NCBI GenBank assembly: GCA_021401465.1
Contig: JADDMT010000028.1
Coordinates: 124,001-188,000, forward strand
DNA length: 64,000 bases
Direction: 5' to 3'
Source of the DNA: Teratosphaeria epicoccoides
Lineage: Eukaryota; Ascomycota; Dothideomycetes; Mycosphaerellales; Teratosphaeriaceae
Shown here: piece after piece, positions 29,490 through 40,161 of the stretch
How positions within the stretch are numbered: the stretch's first letter is position 1
How the letters are laid out: every line of letters begins with the position of its first letter
Program-made: the position numbers and the translations under genes
Notes under the pieces: model-generated
Database searches by the model: none
What the model saw: the letters and a program-made list of their open reading frames with translations, nothing else
What the model was told of the DNA's origin: nothing

Positions 29490-30768
29490 ATGGATACGAC
29501 TAGTGCGGCTAGTGTCCACGCTGAGGTCCTCGGATCACCGCCTGGCCAACACCGTACCTTTCTTCCGGAGCCACAGACCTTCTCACAACCGGAGAGTCTC
29601 CTTTCAAGTCCGAGAAATGATTATTTCGCCGCAATTTTGGCCGACGACCCGGCCACATATCCATCGCATGTTGGCGCTCCTGATCACGACATCTTCAATA
29701 GTTGGATTGCGGGCGGTTCTGACGAATTCACTATAGATTGAATCACGCCAGATACCAGCACGCAACGAGCGTCCTCGACAACTGCGGGCTAAAGCCCAGC
29801 TGGCCGGGTGACCCGCGGACACTGCTTTTATTCTGACGGAGACGACAGACGTAGTCGGAACGTCGACGCCGTTGATTCTGGCACATTCGACAGCGTCATC
29901 GGCGCTTCAGATTACCCTTTGGCTGCCATTGCAGAGACTACCATCAGGGCAGGGAACAAAGCCAGATGCGCTTGTTTTTGGCTTATTGGCCCAGCTTATT
30001 CAACGAATGACAATGTCTGGGTCGCGAAGCCCCTTAGCACCACCGGCCCTGGACTTCCTCTTCTCGACTGAGAAACTCATGCGAACCACCGCTGGTGCCA
30101 TCGCAGAATGCTCGACGTGCGACCTTGGTTCACCTCACGTGGCGAAATTGCTTTGTACAATGATGGACTGGTATCTGGAGAAGCTCAAGTCTTGTCTCCA
30201 TGAGAGCGAGCTGTTGGAACCTCACTTTAGCTCAAATGAATGCGCCGCATTTTCACGTGGATCGCTTCGTCTCCTCGAGTCCACATCTCAAGACAGTAGA
30301 CCTGCCGCATCGCATGAGCTACCTCGTCTGGGTGTCGGCAACTCGATATTAGGGGCAGAGATCGCCAGGACTTGCGTCATCGAACTTTTAAAGCTACAGA
30401 TGCGTCGGCTAGTCCGGTTAGCAAGAAAATTGGCATTGCTGCATCCTCATGGTCAAGATCCAATCTCGTCCAGAGGAGGCGTCATGCGGAATACTCATTC
30501 CATGTCTGGTGCTCAATACCATTGCTGTAGCCATTGTCAGCTTCGACGTTTCAATGATCCGGCAGGCCTACCTGCAAGCCCAGATGATGTGTTGTCTGCA
30601 TTCCTCTGGTCTCGAACGCAATCAACGTTGCTACCGCAGCTTTGTCGGCACCCCTCCTTGACAACGACTCGGGAAATCTCGCTAACCAGCTCGTTGAGGG
30701 GGTTCCTGTCGGTCAATTATGAAGTTGTCCGAAGACGATTGTACGTATTGCACCCAGTAGCGGTGTGA
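29490..30768 (+). pseudogene. AflR-type regulatory-domain protein, fragmentary
   Basis: Two open segments are visible. The first, 29490..29741, reads MDTTSAASVHAEVLGSPPGQ and ends GSDEFTID, in the style of an activator linker. The second, in another frame, stops at 30768. It reads KLMRTTAGAIAECSTCDLGS, then LLCTMMDWYLEKLKSCLHES, and later LGAEIARTCVIELLKLQMRR LVRLARKL, which resembles the aflatoxin regulatory (AflR) domain of Zn2Cys6 activators: a cysteine cluster, a WY helix and a final helical repeat. The Zn2Cys6 DNA-binding cluster that should precede it is not found, and the second segment has no ATG at its 5' end. It may be a broken cluster regulator, or a gene with introns I could not place. 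The P450 gene lies 2.3 kb downstream. Confidence 0.4.
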
Positions 30769-31159
30769 GTCCATGCTTCCATGACTAGCTCGGACTTGCC
30801 TGATTGTCGGTGAATATGTTGTCCATCCCGTGCGGTCAGCTTTCCGATAGCAGACGCCATTCTGAGAGTCGACAAACTGTCGAGTCAACACTCTCGCTCG
30901 AGTCCTGTCGATAGTGCTTGCCAAGACTCCGGGCCAACTCTGACGCGGTTGCATAGTGCACACGATGACTGGGCGTTTGTGTCGACTCGCTTATTATCAA
31001 TTTGAGACTGGCGGTAGTGCCTTCATTTCCTCACATGTAGCACGTACCCAAGTCGACGCTGTCTCAATATGTCTGTATTCCTTTCGAATTGTCACTCAAT
31101 CCTTCCATCTACCCAAGCCCGTCCATAGCACTCTCGTCTGCATGATGCACATCGCAGTA
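30769..31159. other. Intergenic, nothing recognised
   Basis: About 390 bp between convergent remnants. Nothing identifiable. Confidence 0.3.
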
Positions 31160-32124
31160 TCAAGTGTCACATTGGTTTGATCTTCCACGAGCTGCTCTCC
31201 CAATCATCAGGGCAAGCTCCGGAAATGCACTCGCCGCACGGGCGAAGTATGTCTCAAAGTATGGCTGCCATACACTCTCCTTGCAGTGTTTGCATACCTC
31301 AGCAACCCCAAACTTGTGCTCTTCATCAGCACCGTAAACGTCACGGAAGCGACAGTCGTTGCAAGAACAATCATCTGCGTGTTCAAGATATTCTGCCAAG
31401 CCAGGGAACATTAGTTCTTGCTCCCTGTCGATGAGGGCCTTGTGTCTATCCATGTCGGCTTCGTTGAAAGTAGTGTCGTGCTTGTCTACACGATTCCAAA
31501 GTTTGTAATTGCGCCTTGTCTCGTGATGACGGCCTCATTCTCCACTCGGCCTATCGTGAGCGCTTCTTCGTGAAAGCGGTATGTCCGCATCATCACGTGG
31601 ATCGATCCACCAAATGGGCGTATGAAGTTGATCGCCATGGCTAGCTCTGGCGTACGAGCCCGTGCAGCAGCATCAAGGGCCCACACTAATTCACAAGATT
31701 GGCCGTACGTACGGGACCGTAGGTCAGATGGCATATACGCGAAGGTAGAGTTGGCTTCTCCTTCAGATCGATGTGTGTAGTATGATATAGCATCGCAACA
31801 GGTGTCCCCGATCTCAGACAGGATTTCAAACTGCTCGTTAGGGAACCATACATGGTCGTAATCATTGCCGCGGGTTGTCTGTCAGGGCATTGACATAACG
31901 GCGGAACAGCCGTACGATACTCGCGAACCACTCCGCACTGCACGCAAGGCCTTTGACTCAACTCCAGCGGTCATCTGGAAGAGAAAAGCTCGCTGTGCAG
32001 GAGTACCGTGAAACACGCTGCGCAAGACGCCGCTGAGACCATCGCCGACGACATTATCGTCTGCTGTTACGTCCACAAGCGAGTCTTTCAATTTCGCGGT
32101 GATTCCTATGATGAAAATACGCAT
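31160..32124 (-). pseudogene. Unknown protein gene with stop and frameshift
   Basis: One frame starts at ATG 32124 (MRIFIIGITAKLKDSLVDVT) and runs through an in-frame TGA at about 31883..31885 into TTRGNDYDHVWFPNEQFEIL and EIGDTCCDAISYYTHRSEGE, then AMAINFIRPFGGSIHVMMRT. Near 31520 the frame shifts by one base to YKLWNRVDKHDTTFNEADMD, which continues to KALIDREQELMFPGLAEYLE and a cysteine-rich segment (DDCSCNDCRF, VCKHCKE) before stopping at 31160. The pieces form a coherent protein of about 310 residues with no family I recognise. The CxxC pairs could bind metal. I judge it a recently broken gene; an unusual intron around the TGA cannot be fully excluded. Confidence 0.45.
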
Positions 32125-33102
32125 TAAAGGAACATAACGAGGCCAGTTATAGTATGAGGGTATAAGCTAGCGAGCGTATTCGAAGGCAGTCGCGAAAATT
32201 TCCTGCTTGACACTCCGAGATAGATCCACAGTCCGTAGATCGTCTGCGATGTCTTAAGGATAGTAGAGCTTGGGCGGGCGGACTACTGCCGTCTGCCCCT
32301 CAATGATATTGTGCTTTCTCTTGGAAGTGTCTTTTGCAAGTCAGAGGACCACCTCGTCGCTCGTTGTGCTATTGGTCTGAGCAACACCTGAGCTTGCCTG
32401 GACAGCGTGAGGTTCACGGGTGCCACCGGCATCTGCGGTCAGGCCATTGGCATCCTTGGCGATCCTGCCATTGCGTTCTTTGGCAACCATGCCACCGGGT
32501 TTGGTGCCATGTGCGAGACACAGCTCGCAATCTTCGAGCATCGCCGAGGGAGGCATGATGAAAATTTTGGTCTAGAAAGTATTATATGTGCTGGCATTCG
32601 CGCAGCCTTCAGCAGGACACGAATGAGTGCATCCAAGCAAGGCTTTTATGTATGCATAGTACTCACAGCGGCCTGATCGATTCTGTTTCGATCGGATCAT
32701 TATCGTGGTGCCCTCGGTGCATAGCAGCGATGCTGCTCTACGGTCTCCGGGAAGATTTCTAAACTCTGTTTCGGATGTAGGCAAGATGCGGACGTGCAAG
32801 GCGACTGGCTGCTCGTTGTCGAATGTACGAAGACGTTTTGGCAGAACGCACTTCATGAGACCATGCTAGTAGCGATCACACCACGCTTGGCTGCCAGTTT
32901 CAGGTCAAGGCTGCTGTTCTATCGACCGATGCCAATGCAGATGACTCCACATCTTGTTGATCTCATTGGCTCAGAGCACACTGGTGACCTTGCAAGACTT
33001 ACACAACACCCTTGAGCAACGAACCTACAAAATAGCTCCACTTTTTGTACGAGCCATATGTAAGCACATGGTGCTCCTAGTGGCGTGCAATTGGCAACTC
33101 CA
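32125..33102. other. Intergenic with weak ORFs
   Basis: About 980 bp upstream of the P450. Minus-strand ORFs 32341..32556 and 32572..32856 look mildly coding-like but lack recognisable motifs. The right end should carry the P450 promoter. Confidence 0.3.
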
Positions 33103-34822
33103 ATGTGCGGAGCTATGAGGCACATCACAGCAAGCGTCATCTATGGGCTTCTTTCCATCATCTTCTGCGTGGTAGTCGGCAAAATCGTGTTTCGAAGGGC
33201 ATTTCATCCGTTGCGAGCATATCCTGGGCCATGGCTGAACAGCGTATCAGCAATACCTGCCTCGATAGCGTTGGCAACTGGTGTGCAGAACTCGTACAAC
33301 TATCGACTGCATTCCCAATATGGTCAGTAAGAATGCAATGCCTGTGAAGTACAGACGACTGTCGGGACTGATGACAGCGGACAGGACCTGTTGTACGGGT
33401 GGGACCCAACGAGCTCAGCTTCTCTGAACCAGATGCCTTTGAAGACATCTACGGGCTACGCGTGAGTAACACAAAGGCACGGCCGCAGGTTTGCACCTCA
33501 CTGAGCCATGTCTGGTCGTCAAACAGAAAGGTCATCCGATGGAGAGAAGTGCCACTTTCCTTGGCGTTGCCAGTCCACTTCAAGGCTGCGTGGGTTTAGG
33601 CCTCGCGGACCGGAAGACTCACGCTCGTCAGAGGCGGCAACTGGCTCCAAGCATGTCGAAGAATGCCCTGCAGGGTCAGGAAGCGATCATTCAAACGCAC
33701 GTTGACAAGTTCATTGCCGCCATTCGCCAATTTGCGGCCATGAAGGAAGCGGTGAATATATCGGACTGGTGTATGCATTTGGCTTCTTGGGAGTATTCGG
33801 GCTGCGCAAGTGCTGACACAAGATCTTGAGGGTCGTTCTTTACTTTCGACGTGATAGGGGACCTCTGTTTTGCAGAGGATCTTGGGTGCCTTGATCAGGC
33901 CTCCGCAACGGAATGGGCGACAGCTATCGGAAATGTCGTTAAGTCGGCCACGTGGGCTCAAGCAATTCGCGGTGTGACCGGAGTCGATAATTGGATGGAG
34001 AAGCTCGTTACCAAGTGCTTCGTGCCGTCGGTCGTGATGGAGTGGCGCAAGACCCATTTCCTCAAGACCAGGGAAAAGGTCGCCAAACGGCTGGCCGACA
34101 AAAAGTCGTCCCATCCTGATGTCATCTACCATCTCTTACGAAGCGAGACTGAGATTCCAGAGGCCGAGATCATCCTGAACATAGTCTTGTTCCTCATCGC
34201 CGGCACCGAAACGACCTCCACCCTTCTCACGGCATGGACGTTCTTGATGGGTACACATCCGAATGAGTACAAGCGTGTCGCAGCAGAAGTACGCGCTGCC
34301 TTTGGCAGCGAAAAAGACATCGGCTTGAACGCGGTCATGTCTCGGCTGCCTCTCCTAGGCGCGAGCATCGATGAAGCGCTCCGTATCTTCACTGTCGCGG
34401 CTGTCAGCGTCCAGCGAGCGGTGCCGCCGGGAGGCGCGATCATTGCGGGTCACTGCGTTCCCGCTGCCACACGAGTCAGCGTGTCTCCTTGGGCGACCTC
34501 TCGCTCTCCAGTCCAGTTCTACAGACCTGACGAATTCCATCCGGAGCGCTGGCTGAAGGACTGCCCGGCGGCGTTTGCGCAGGACAACCTCTTTGCCTCC
34601 CAGCCCTTTGGGGTCGGACCGCGCAAGTGTCTGGGCATGTCTCTCGCCGAATTTGAGGCGAAACTGGTCCTTGCCCACTTCGTATGGAGTTTCGATTTCG
34701 AGCTCAGCGAGCACATGGGGAAGACGGCCTGGACATTGGACCCAACTTCAACTTCGATGAAGGTGTACCAGGCGCTCTACCGGCTTCCCTTGTGGATTCG
34801 TCCCTGCGAAGTCCATCGATGA
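33103..34822 (+). CDS. Cytochrome P450 monooxygenase
   Basis: Four exons, 33103..33322, 33385..33461, 33527..33770 and 33831..34822, give 510 residues; introns are 60-65 bp with GT..AG borders and consistent phases. The N-terminus is a membrane anchor (SVIYGLLSIIFCVVVGKIVF) followed by the proline-rich hinge HPLRAYPGPW. Later come YGPVVRVGPNELSFSEPDAF, a helix-C-like DRKTHARQRRQLAPSMS, FFTFDVIGDLCFAEDLG, the I-helix AGTETTST (about 304), the K-helix EALR (about 361) and the haem loop FGVGPRKCLG (about 440-449; Cys is the haem ligand). This is a microsomal class II P450 resembling the CYP65-like enzymes of fungal specialised metabolism; the substrate is unknown. No break is seen, in contrast to its neighbours. 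ATG 33115 is an alternative start. Confidence 0.88.
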
Positions 34823-35617
34823 GACGAGCGCAGATATCGTCTCCCCGTCGGATAGCATGGTCTAGTTTTGCGCCTGAGCGAGAGCGGAGTGTGCAGAAGT
34901 ACAGCGGCAGTCGCGAAGTCTGCGTCCGACCATGTCTTAGCACCAAACCTCTTGTTCTTGTCTCGATGATATTGCAATCGATCCTCGATGGATTTCGGTG
35001 AAACATGGCTCGTCTGAAGGCTCTGGTCAAGGGCTCAGATTCGTATATACATTTCAGTATCTGGGTTGCCATCCCTGAGCGTCAATTACAGGTTGAATCC
35101 CATTGACTGTTCCGTCACTTTCAGCGCCTTGCCACCACCTAGGCTATTAGTGAATGCTCTTCCAAGGCCTTAACACCCTCTGCCATATTCATGTCGTCGA
35201 GATCTAGTACAAGCTCATAAATAGCTTGCTTTACATCGTAAGTGACACCGGAAGTGCCCTATAGGGTTAAGATTCGGTGAATATAAAGGCTACATGCGTA
35301 TCCAGCCACGCACCCAGCAACCCGCAGCTTCCATGTTTTCATTTCGTTTCCACCCCGTCACATCCCCACTGAAACATTCTCCGCCCCGTCGGACGCCGGT
35401 CGTGCCTGCCTTGACGTTCCCACAGCAGAGCCGCGCCTGCTTCACGACCGGGACCCCTCTTTCCTGTCCTTCGCGTGGGGAGCTTGCATCAGAGGCAAGC
35501 CCCACCAACAAGTTTGACAAAATTCGGTCAACGGCATCCCGCCAGAACGCGAAGCTGCGGTCGGCTCAACTGTCTTCACATCTTTCCACTCCCTCCCCAC
35601 CACAGCATCCACCAATC
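34823..35617. promoter_or_regulatory. Intergenic plus pyrophosphatase leader
   Basis: About 800 bp. From 35294 to 35617 the frame of the pyrophosphatase is open without a stop, with in-frame ATGs at 35294 and 35333 (see findings). The rest holds nothing recognisable. Confidence 0.4.
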
Positions 35618-36643
35618 ATGGCAACCTCGACTCTGCCCACCCGCGGCGGCTCTTCCGTCTTCACCGCTCGCAAGGTCGGAGCCCCTCACACCCTCGAGCA
35701 CCGCATCTTCATCGAGAAGGATGGTGTCCCCGTCTCCCCCTTCCACGATGTGCCGCTGTACGCCAATGAGCAGCAGACGGTGCTCAACATGATCGTTGAG
35801 ATCCCGAGGTGGACCAATGCCAAGCAGGAGGTACGTGCGCGATGGCAGACCGCATTCTACGCATCGGCAGCAGCATTATGAGCTGATATACAGTAAATGT
35901 AGATCTCCAAGGATGAGCCTCTCAACCCGATCAAACAGGACACCAAGAAGGGCAAGCTGCGCTTCGTCCGCAACTGCTTCCCGCACAAGGGCTACCTCTG
36001 GAACTACGGCGCCTTCCCCCAGACTTGGGAGGACCCCAACGTCACCCACCCAGAGACCAAGCAGAAGGGGGACAATGACCCGCTCGACGTCTGCGAGATC
36101 GGCGAGCTGGTTGCCAAGCCAGGCGAGATCAAGCAGGTCAAGGTCCTGGGTGTCATGGCTTTGCTCGACGAGGGCGAGACCGACTGGAAGATCATGGTGA
36201 TTGACGTGAACGACCCGTTGGCGCCGAAGCTGAACGACATTGAGGATGTGGAGAGGCACTTGCCGGGTCTGTTGAGGGCGACGAACGAGTGGTTCAGGAT
36301 CTACAAGATTCCCGATGGCAAGCCGGAGAACCAGTTCGCATTCAGCGGCGAGTGCAAGAACAAGAAGTATGCGATGGATGTTGTGCGCGAGTGCGCTGAG
36401 GCTTGGGAGAAGCTGATCACGGGCAAGACGCCGAGGGGCGAGATCTCTCTGTGAGCGCCGCTATTCATTCTGCACACACACCCATTCACTAATGTTCTGG
36501 ACAGTGCCAACACTACCGTCTCACACTCGGCCGACCGCGTCGACCCCAAATCGCTCAACATTCCCAAGGGCGAGGACAAGGCCCCGGCCCCAATCGACCC
36601 GAGCATTGACAAGTGGTTCTTCATCTCTGGCGCCGCCGCATAG
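35618..36643 (+). CDS. ipp1: Inorganic pyrophosphatase
   Basis: Three exons, 35618..35830, 35903..36450 and 36505..36643, give 299 residues, the usual size of the eukaryotic family I enzyme. It hydrolyses pyrophosphate to two phosphates with Mg2+, driving biosynthetic reactions in cytosol and nucleus. Visible signatures are RKVGAPHTLEHRIFIEKDGV, KLRFVRNCFPHKGYLWNYGA and the metal-binding DNDPLDVCEIG, followed by KVLGVMALLDEGETDWK. Introns are 72 bp (GTACGT..TAG) and 54 bp (GTGAGC..CAG), both in positions that join conserved text. ATG 35618 (MATSTLPTRGG) matches the usual cytosolic start. An upstream in-frame extension of 95-108 codons could add an organelle-targeting leader; see findings. Confidence 0.95.
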
Positions 36644-36920
36644 ATCAGCGGTTACAGCAAGATCGGTCGCTTGAAGCCAAGTCGAGTCGTGCCGCATGGT
36701 GGACTTGTGCCCACAGCAAAAGTCGAGACAAGGCGTGAAGTCTATAGATCAAAACGTCACCCGAAGTTGACCTTATGTCACTCGAACCACTTTCACGATC
36801 TCATAACGGTCTCTGTATTGTGGTTATTGTGGATCCAACTCGAATGCACATGATATTGATACAAATCATTGTCCCAGAATCTATCGCAGCTGAGCTGCAC
36901 GCACTCAACAGTCCAGAAAT

Positions 36921-37536
36921 TCAATTAATGAAGTTGACGCAGAAGAAGTGCAGTATCATGCTCCCAAACACGAAATCCGCAAACGCCCTACCCCCTGTCA
37001 GCGCCCTCACAACTCCCATCGCAAAGCCAAACGACACACATACCTCTCATGTGAAACTCTCTGGAAATCCTTCTCGTTCTCCGGATTCGTCTGTATCCTC
37101 AAACTCGCCGTGAGCACAAACTGGCCCACGGTCGCGGAGAAGCCAGACAAGAACGCATTGAACGGCTAACCACCACCATCAGCTCTCCCTCTTCCCGCCC
37201 CCAAAGGAAAGGGGTTTTGGGGTGCCTACTCACATAATTCCCCGCCACCACGCAATACACAAACTGCAGCATCCCCACCACGACCAAGAACGCCATGAAC
37301 GCGTCGAGGAGTTTGACCCGTTGAGGCGTGCTGTCCACGTAGTTGTTCCAGACTGCCAGGGCGATTTTCCGTGCGTCTTGCGTGCTGCGGAGACCGGGCG
37401 TGGTAGTGGTGGTGGTGGTGGTGTTGGCAGTCTTGCGGGTGGGTTGGGAGGAGGCGGTGGAGACGGCGTGTTTGGGCGCCACGGCGCTCGGGGGCGCGGC
37501 GGCGGGGGAGGGGGTGGTGGATTTACGGGGGGGCAT
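36921..37536 (-). CDS. ost2: Oligosaccharyltransferase subunit Ost2/DAD1
   Basis: Three exons, 37234..37536, 37044..37165 and 36921..36987, give 163 residues. Ost2 (DAD1) is a small ER-membrane subunit of the oligosaccharyltransferase that transfers the lipid-linked glycan to Asn. The core is typical: NNYVDSTPQRVKLLDAFMAF, LQFVYCVVAGNYPFNAFLSG, FSATVGQFVLTASLRIQTN and the C-terminus RAFADFVFGSMILHFFCVNF. The introns (68 and 56 bp) join precisely inside conserved motifs. The N-terminus is extended by about 50 residues rich in Pro, Ala and Thr, including a run of eight Thr encoded by a triplet repeat near 37400..37425; this tail is cytosolic and variable in fungi. It shares a 270-bp divergent region with the TMEM14 gene. 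Confidence 0.95.
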
Positions 37537-37806
37537 TGTGGTGGTCTTTTTTTTTTCGGGTAGGGGTGAGGTTATGGTGGAGGTGGGGATGGCGGTTTGG
37601 CGTGCGATCTGGTCAATGGTACTTTAGAGGCCAGCTTCCTCCAGGTGCGCAAGCTTAGTGCCGGGTAGAGCCGGCGCAGGGATCAGCTCTGAGGCGCACA
37701 TGTCCGAGGCGTGAGGTTGTTGTGAGCTCTCATGGTATCGCTGAGGTCAGCATTGGCAGGGATTTCGAGTACCTCCATCGCCCCGAGGACGTCTTGAGCA
37801 ACACAG

Positions 37807-38291
37807 ATGTCACAGAAGACAAATTACCACCCGCAACCGCGCCTCATGGTACGCACACTACTCAGGGAACACCAACAGCTCAATCGAGCTCCCACTGACG
37901 TACCTATTACCCAGTCTCTCACCACGATCGCCTTCGTCCTCGCAGGCCTCACAGCCGGCGGCGGCATCACTGGCTACGTACACCTCCCTCTCCCATCCCC
38001 ACCGACTCTCACTGACACTCTTCCCACTAACACCCCCTGCAGGTCCGCACGGGCTCCGTCCCCTCCATCGCCGCAGGCTGCACCGTCGGCGCCCTCTACG
38101 CCCTCGGCGGCTACCGCCTCCAAAACCGACAAACCTACGGCGTCGAGCTCGCGCTTCTCGCCTCCGTGGTGCTCGCTGGCTCCTCGATCCCACGAGCGGT
38201 CAAGTCGCAGAAGCCGTTACCGGTGGGGTTGAGCGCGCTGGCGCTGTTTGGGCTGTATAATTTCGGGACTGCGTTTGCGGGGCAGAGGTAG
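37807..38291 (+). CDS. TMEM14-family small membrane protein
   Basis: Three exons, 37807..37848, 37915..37977 and 38043..38291, give 117 residues. The protein has about four short hydrophobic segments: SLTTIAFVLAGLTAGGGITG, the hallmark YVRTGSVPSIAAGCTVGALY, LALLASVVLAGSSIPRAVKS and VGLSALALFGLYNFGTAFAG. TMEM14 proteins are mitochondrial or other endomembrane proteins implicated in haem and lipid export in animals; the fungal role is not settled. Introns are 66 bp (GTACGC..CAG) and 65 bp (GTACAC..CAG), both phase 0. The first exon, MSQKTNYHPQPRLM, is the least certain part. The gene is divergent from ost2. Confidence 0.8.
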
Positions 38292-38419
38292 AGGAGGAGG
38301 CGTGTAGTTGAGAGGGTGAAGGGGATGGGAGAGGGACTTGGAGGTATGAGAAGGATGTATGGAGGGATGTCGTCGGTTGGCGGGTGTACATGTTGGTTGT
38401 GAATGATGCACGGCTTCGG

Positions 38420-38937
38420 TCAGTCTTGGAAACACGTCCATTGCCAACGTCTGAAGCCGGCGTTTGTCGACACGGTCAAGATGCCCCGTCTTGCGTTTTC
38501 GCGATTGTAGCATGGACGCTGGCAGTAGCGCCTTGCACTAGCCAAGCTCCAGAAGTCGAAGAGGTCTGCAAAGGTACTGTGCTCGAGTAGAGCTTGCTTC
38601 TCGTATCTGCCTTGTACCTCGCACCTGAGCTGACATGAGCAAGCAATGCTCGTCGCCTCGATATGCGCAAACAGACTTACCACGAGTCCGTCTCGAGGTA
38701 GTAAGCATCGACTGTGATCAGGTTCGAGCTGTAGAACAGACTTGAGTACTCTTCGCGGAGCTGCTCGTTGACGGCCAGTGATGCCGGTATGCACGCAGTC
38801 TCTGCGAAGGCTTCCACGTCATGGATCAGAAAGAATTCATATATGTGGTTTCTCAGCTCCGCAGGAAGTTGCAGGAGGGCCGAGCTCTTTTCACATGATG
38901 GCGGAGGTTCATCTCGGGCACCTGATATCGTCGCCAT
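38420..38937 (-). CDS. Small F-box/2EXR-like protein
   Basis: Two exons, 38681..38937 and 38420..38624, joined across a 56-bp intron with a perfect GTAAGT donor, give 153 residues. The N-terminal half has the motif SALLQLPAELRNHIYEFFLI, typical of fungal F-box-like or 2EXR proteins that begin with a short Leu-Pro-x-Glu-Leu-Arg helix, followed by ASLAVNEQLREEYSSLFYSS, the usual second block. The C-terminal half (TFADLFDFWSLASARR) has no known motif. Such genes are very numerous in ascomycetes and mostly of unknown role. The choice of acceptor (38625) is based on keeping a long frame and could be wrong. Confidence 0.45.
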
Positions 38938-40161
38938 TGTTGCAGGGGATAGTGTCTGGCTCCGCTGCTATCGTTGATTCTTGGGAATATGAGGATTAAT
39001 CGAAGCGCTTGTTGGACAATCTATATATCTCAGTAAGTGGAGGTGGAGCGCTGATAGGCGAGGAAAATATGGAGACTAATGGCAGCTTCCGAGATAGGTC
39101 TGGGCGTGCAGTCATGACAGTTATCAACCCAGATGTAGCAATGATACCTGCCATCGGAACTCCATCTGGGGCCCATGCCTCACAGTCGAACCGCCCTTCG
39201 AGCATCGCAGAGTTTTCTTGAGCCTCAAGTCGCTGCAATGCGTGATAGCAACCATTTGAACTCAACAGACGAGACCTAGCTGGATGGGTGGAGGTTTCAT
39301 GTGATGGTATACGGCGCTGGTTCAACAGCAAGTCTGTACAAGTGATCAAGTGATCATGTTTCCCAGAATACACAGACAGCGAGCAATCGTCACACTTGCC
39401 TATCTTGATTTCGATCTCCAAGTTTCCGGCCCTGATGGGCTTTCAATCACAGCCTTGATGTGACTTGAGAAATGGTCGGGAGAGGCAGTTTGGTGCGCGG
39501 AAGCTGGCGACCGGTGGCGAGCCGTGGCGTGTGGTTCCGCGAGCGTATCATGCTTGATAAGGAGTCATTGATATCGTTCTCAACTGGGCTCTCCCGACTT
39601 TTGATGGCCGCAGATGTGCCACTTTCGAGCGGAACTGGACGACTCTGCATATAATTTTGAATGACTCCAGCTTCTAACGGCACATGTCCCAAGAGCGAAG
39701 AAGCAGTCCTCACCCAGTGCCGCAATGCGTCGGCGGGCTGTAGAGAGCGGTTGATGCAACAGTCTGCCCTGATAGATTGGCAGGATAGCAGTGTGAGCTA
39801 GCAGAGTCCAATGTCTCGAGCAGTGATACTGCGGCTAGTTCTAGGACCATGGGTCGACCGACTTTCTGATTGTGGGCTGCGACGCGTACACCAGCCGACA
39901 CTCGGCCGATCCGCTACGGCGCCGTTAGAGAATGCAGCAGCTGGCACATCAACAAGTGCCCTTGAAGTTGGTCCGGTACTCGGCGCAGCGTGACAACAGC
40001 TGAGCGCACTAGGGAAGTAGGGCTTATCGACCGGTGACCTTAATTCGATCGTGAGGTCACGTTGCTCTTCTGCAAGGTCATGGCAATTGCTGAAAGCATA
40101 TTTGAGGCTCTCAATGGCCTCCTCCAGTTGCCTTTGAGGCAAGTTCCCTTCTGCCGGCCGC
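38938..40161. other. Intergenic with weak ORFs
   Basis: About 1.2 kb downstream of rcl1. The minus-strand ORF 38996..39421 (MEIEIKIGKCDDCSLSVYSG) is unrecognised. Another, starting inside the rcl1 3' end (40184), includes RQLEEAIESLKYAFSNCHDL and is discussed under findings. No firm gene. Confidence 0.3.

Noticed and set aside
37858..38193. Arg/Gly-rich minus-strand ORF across the TMEM14 gene
   Set aside because: It is the reverse complement of GC-rich coding and intron sequence, with no conserved pattern.
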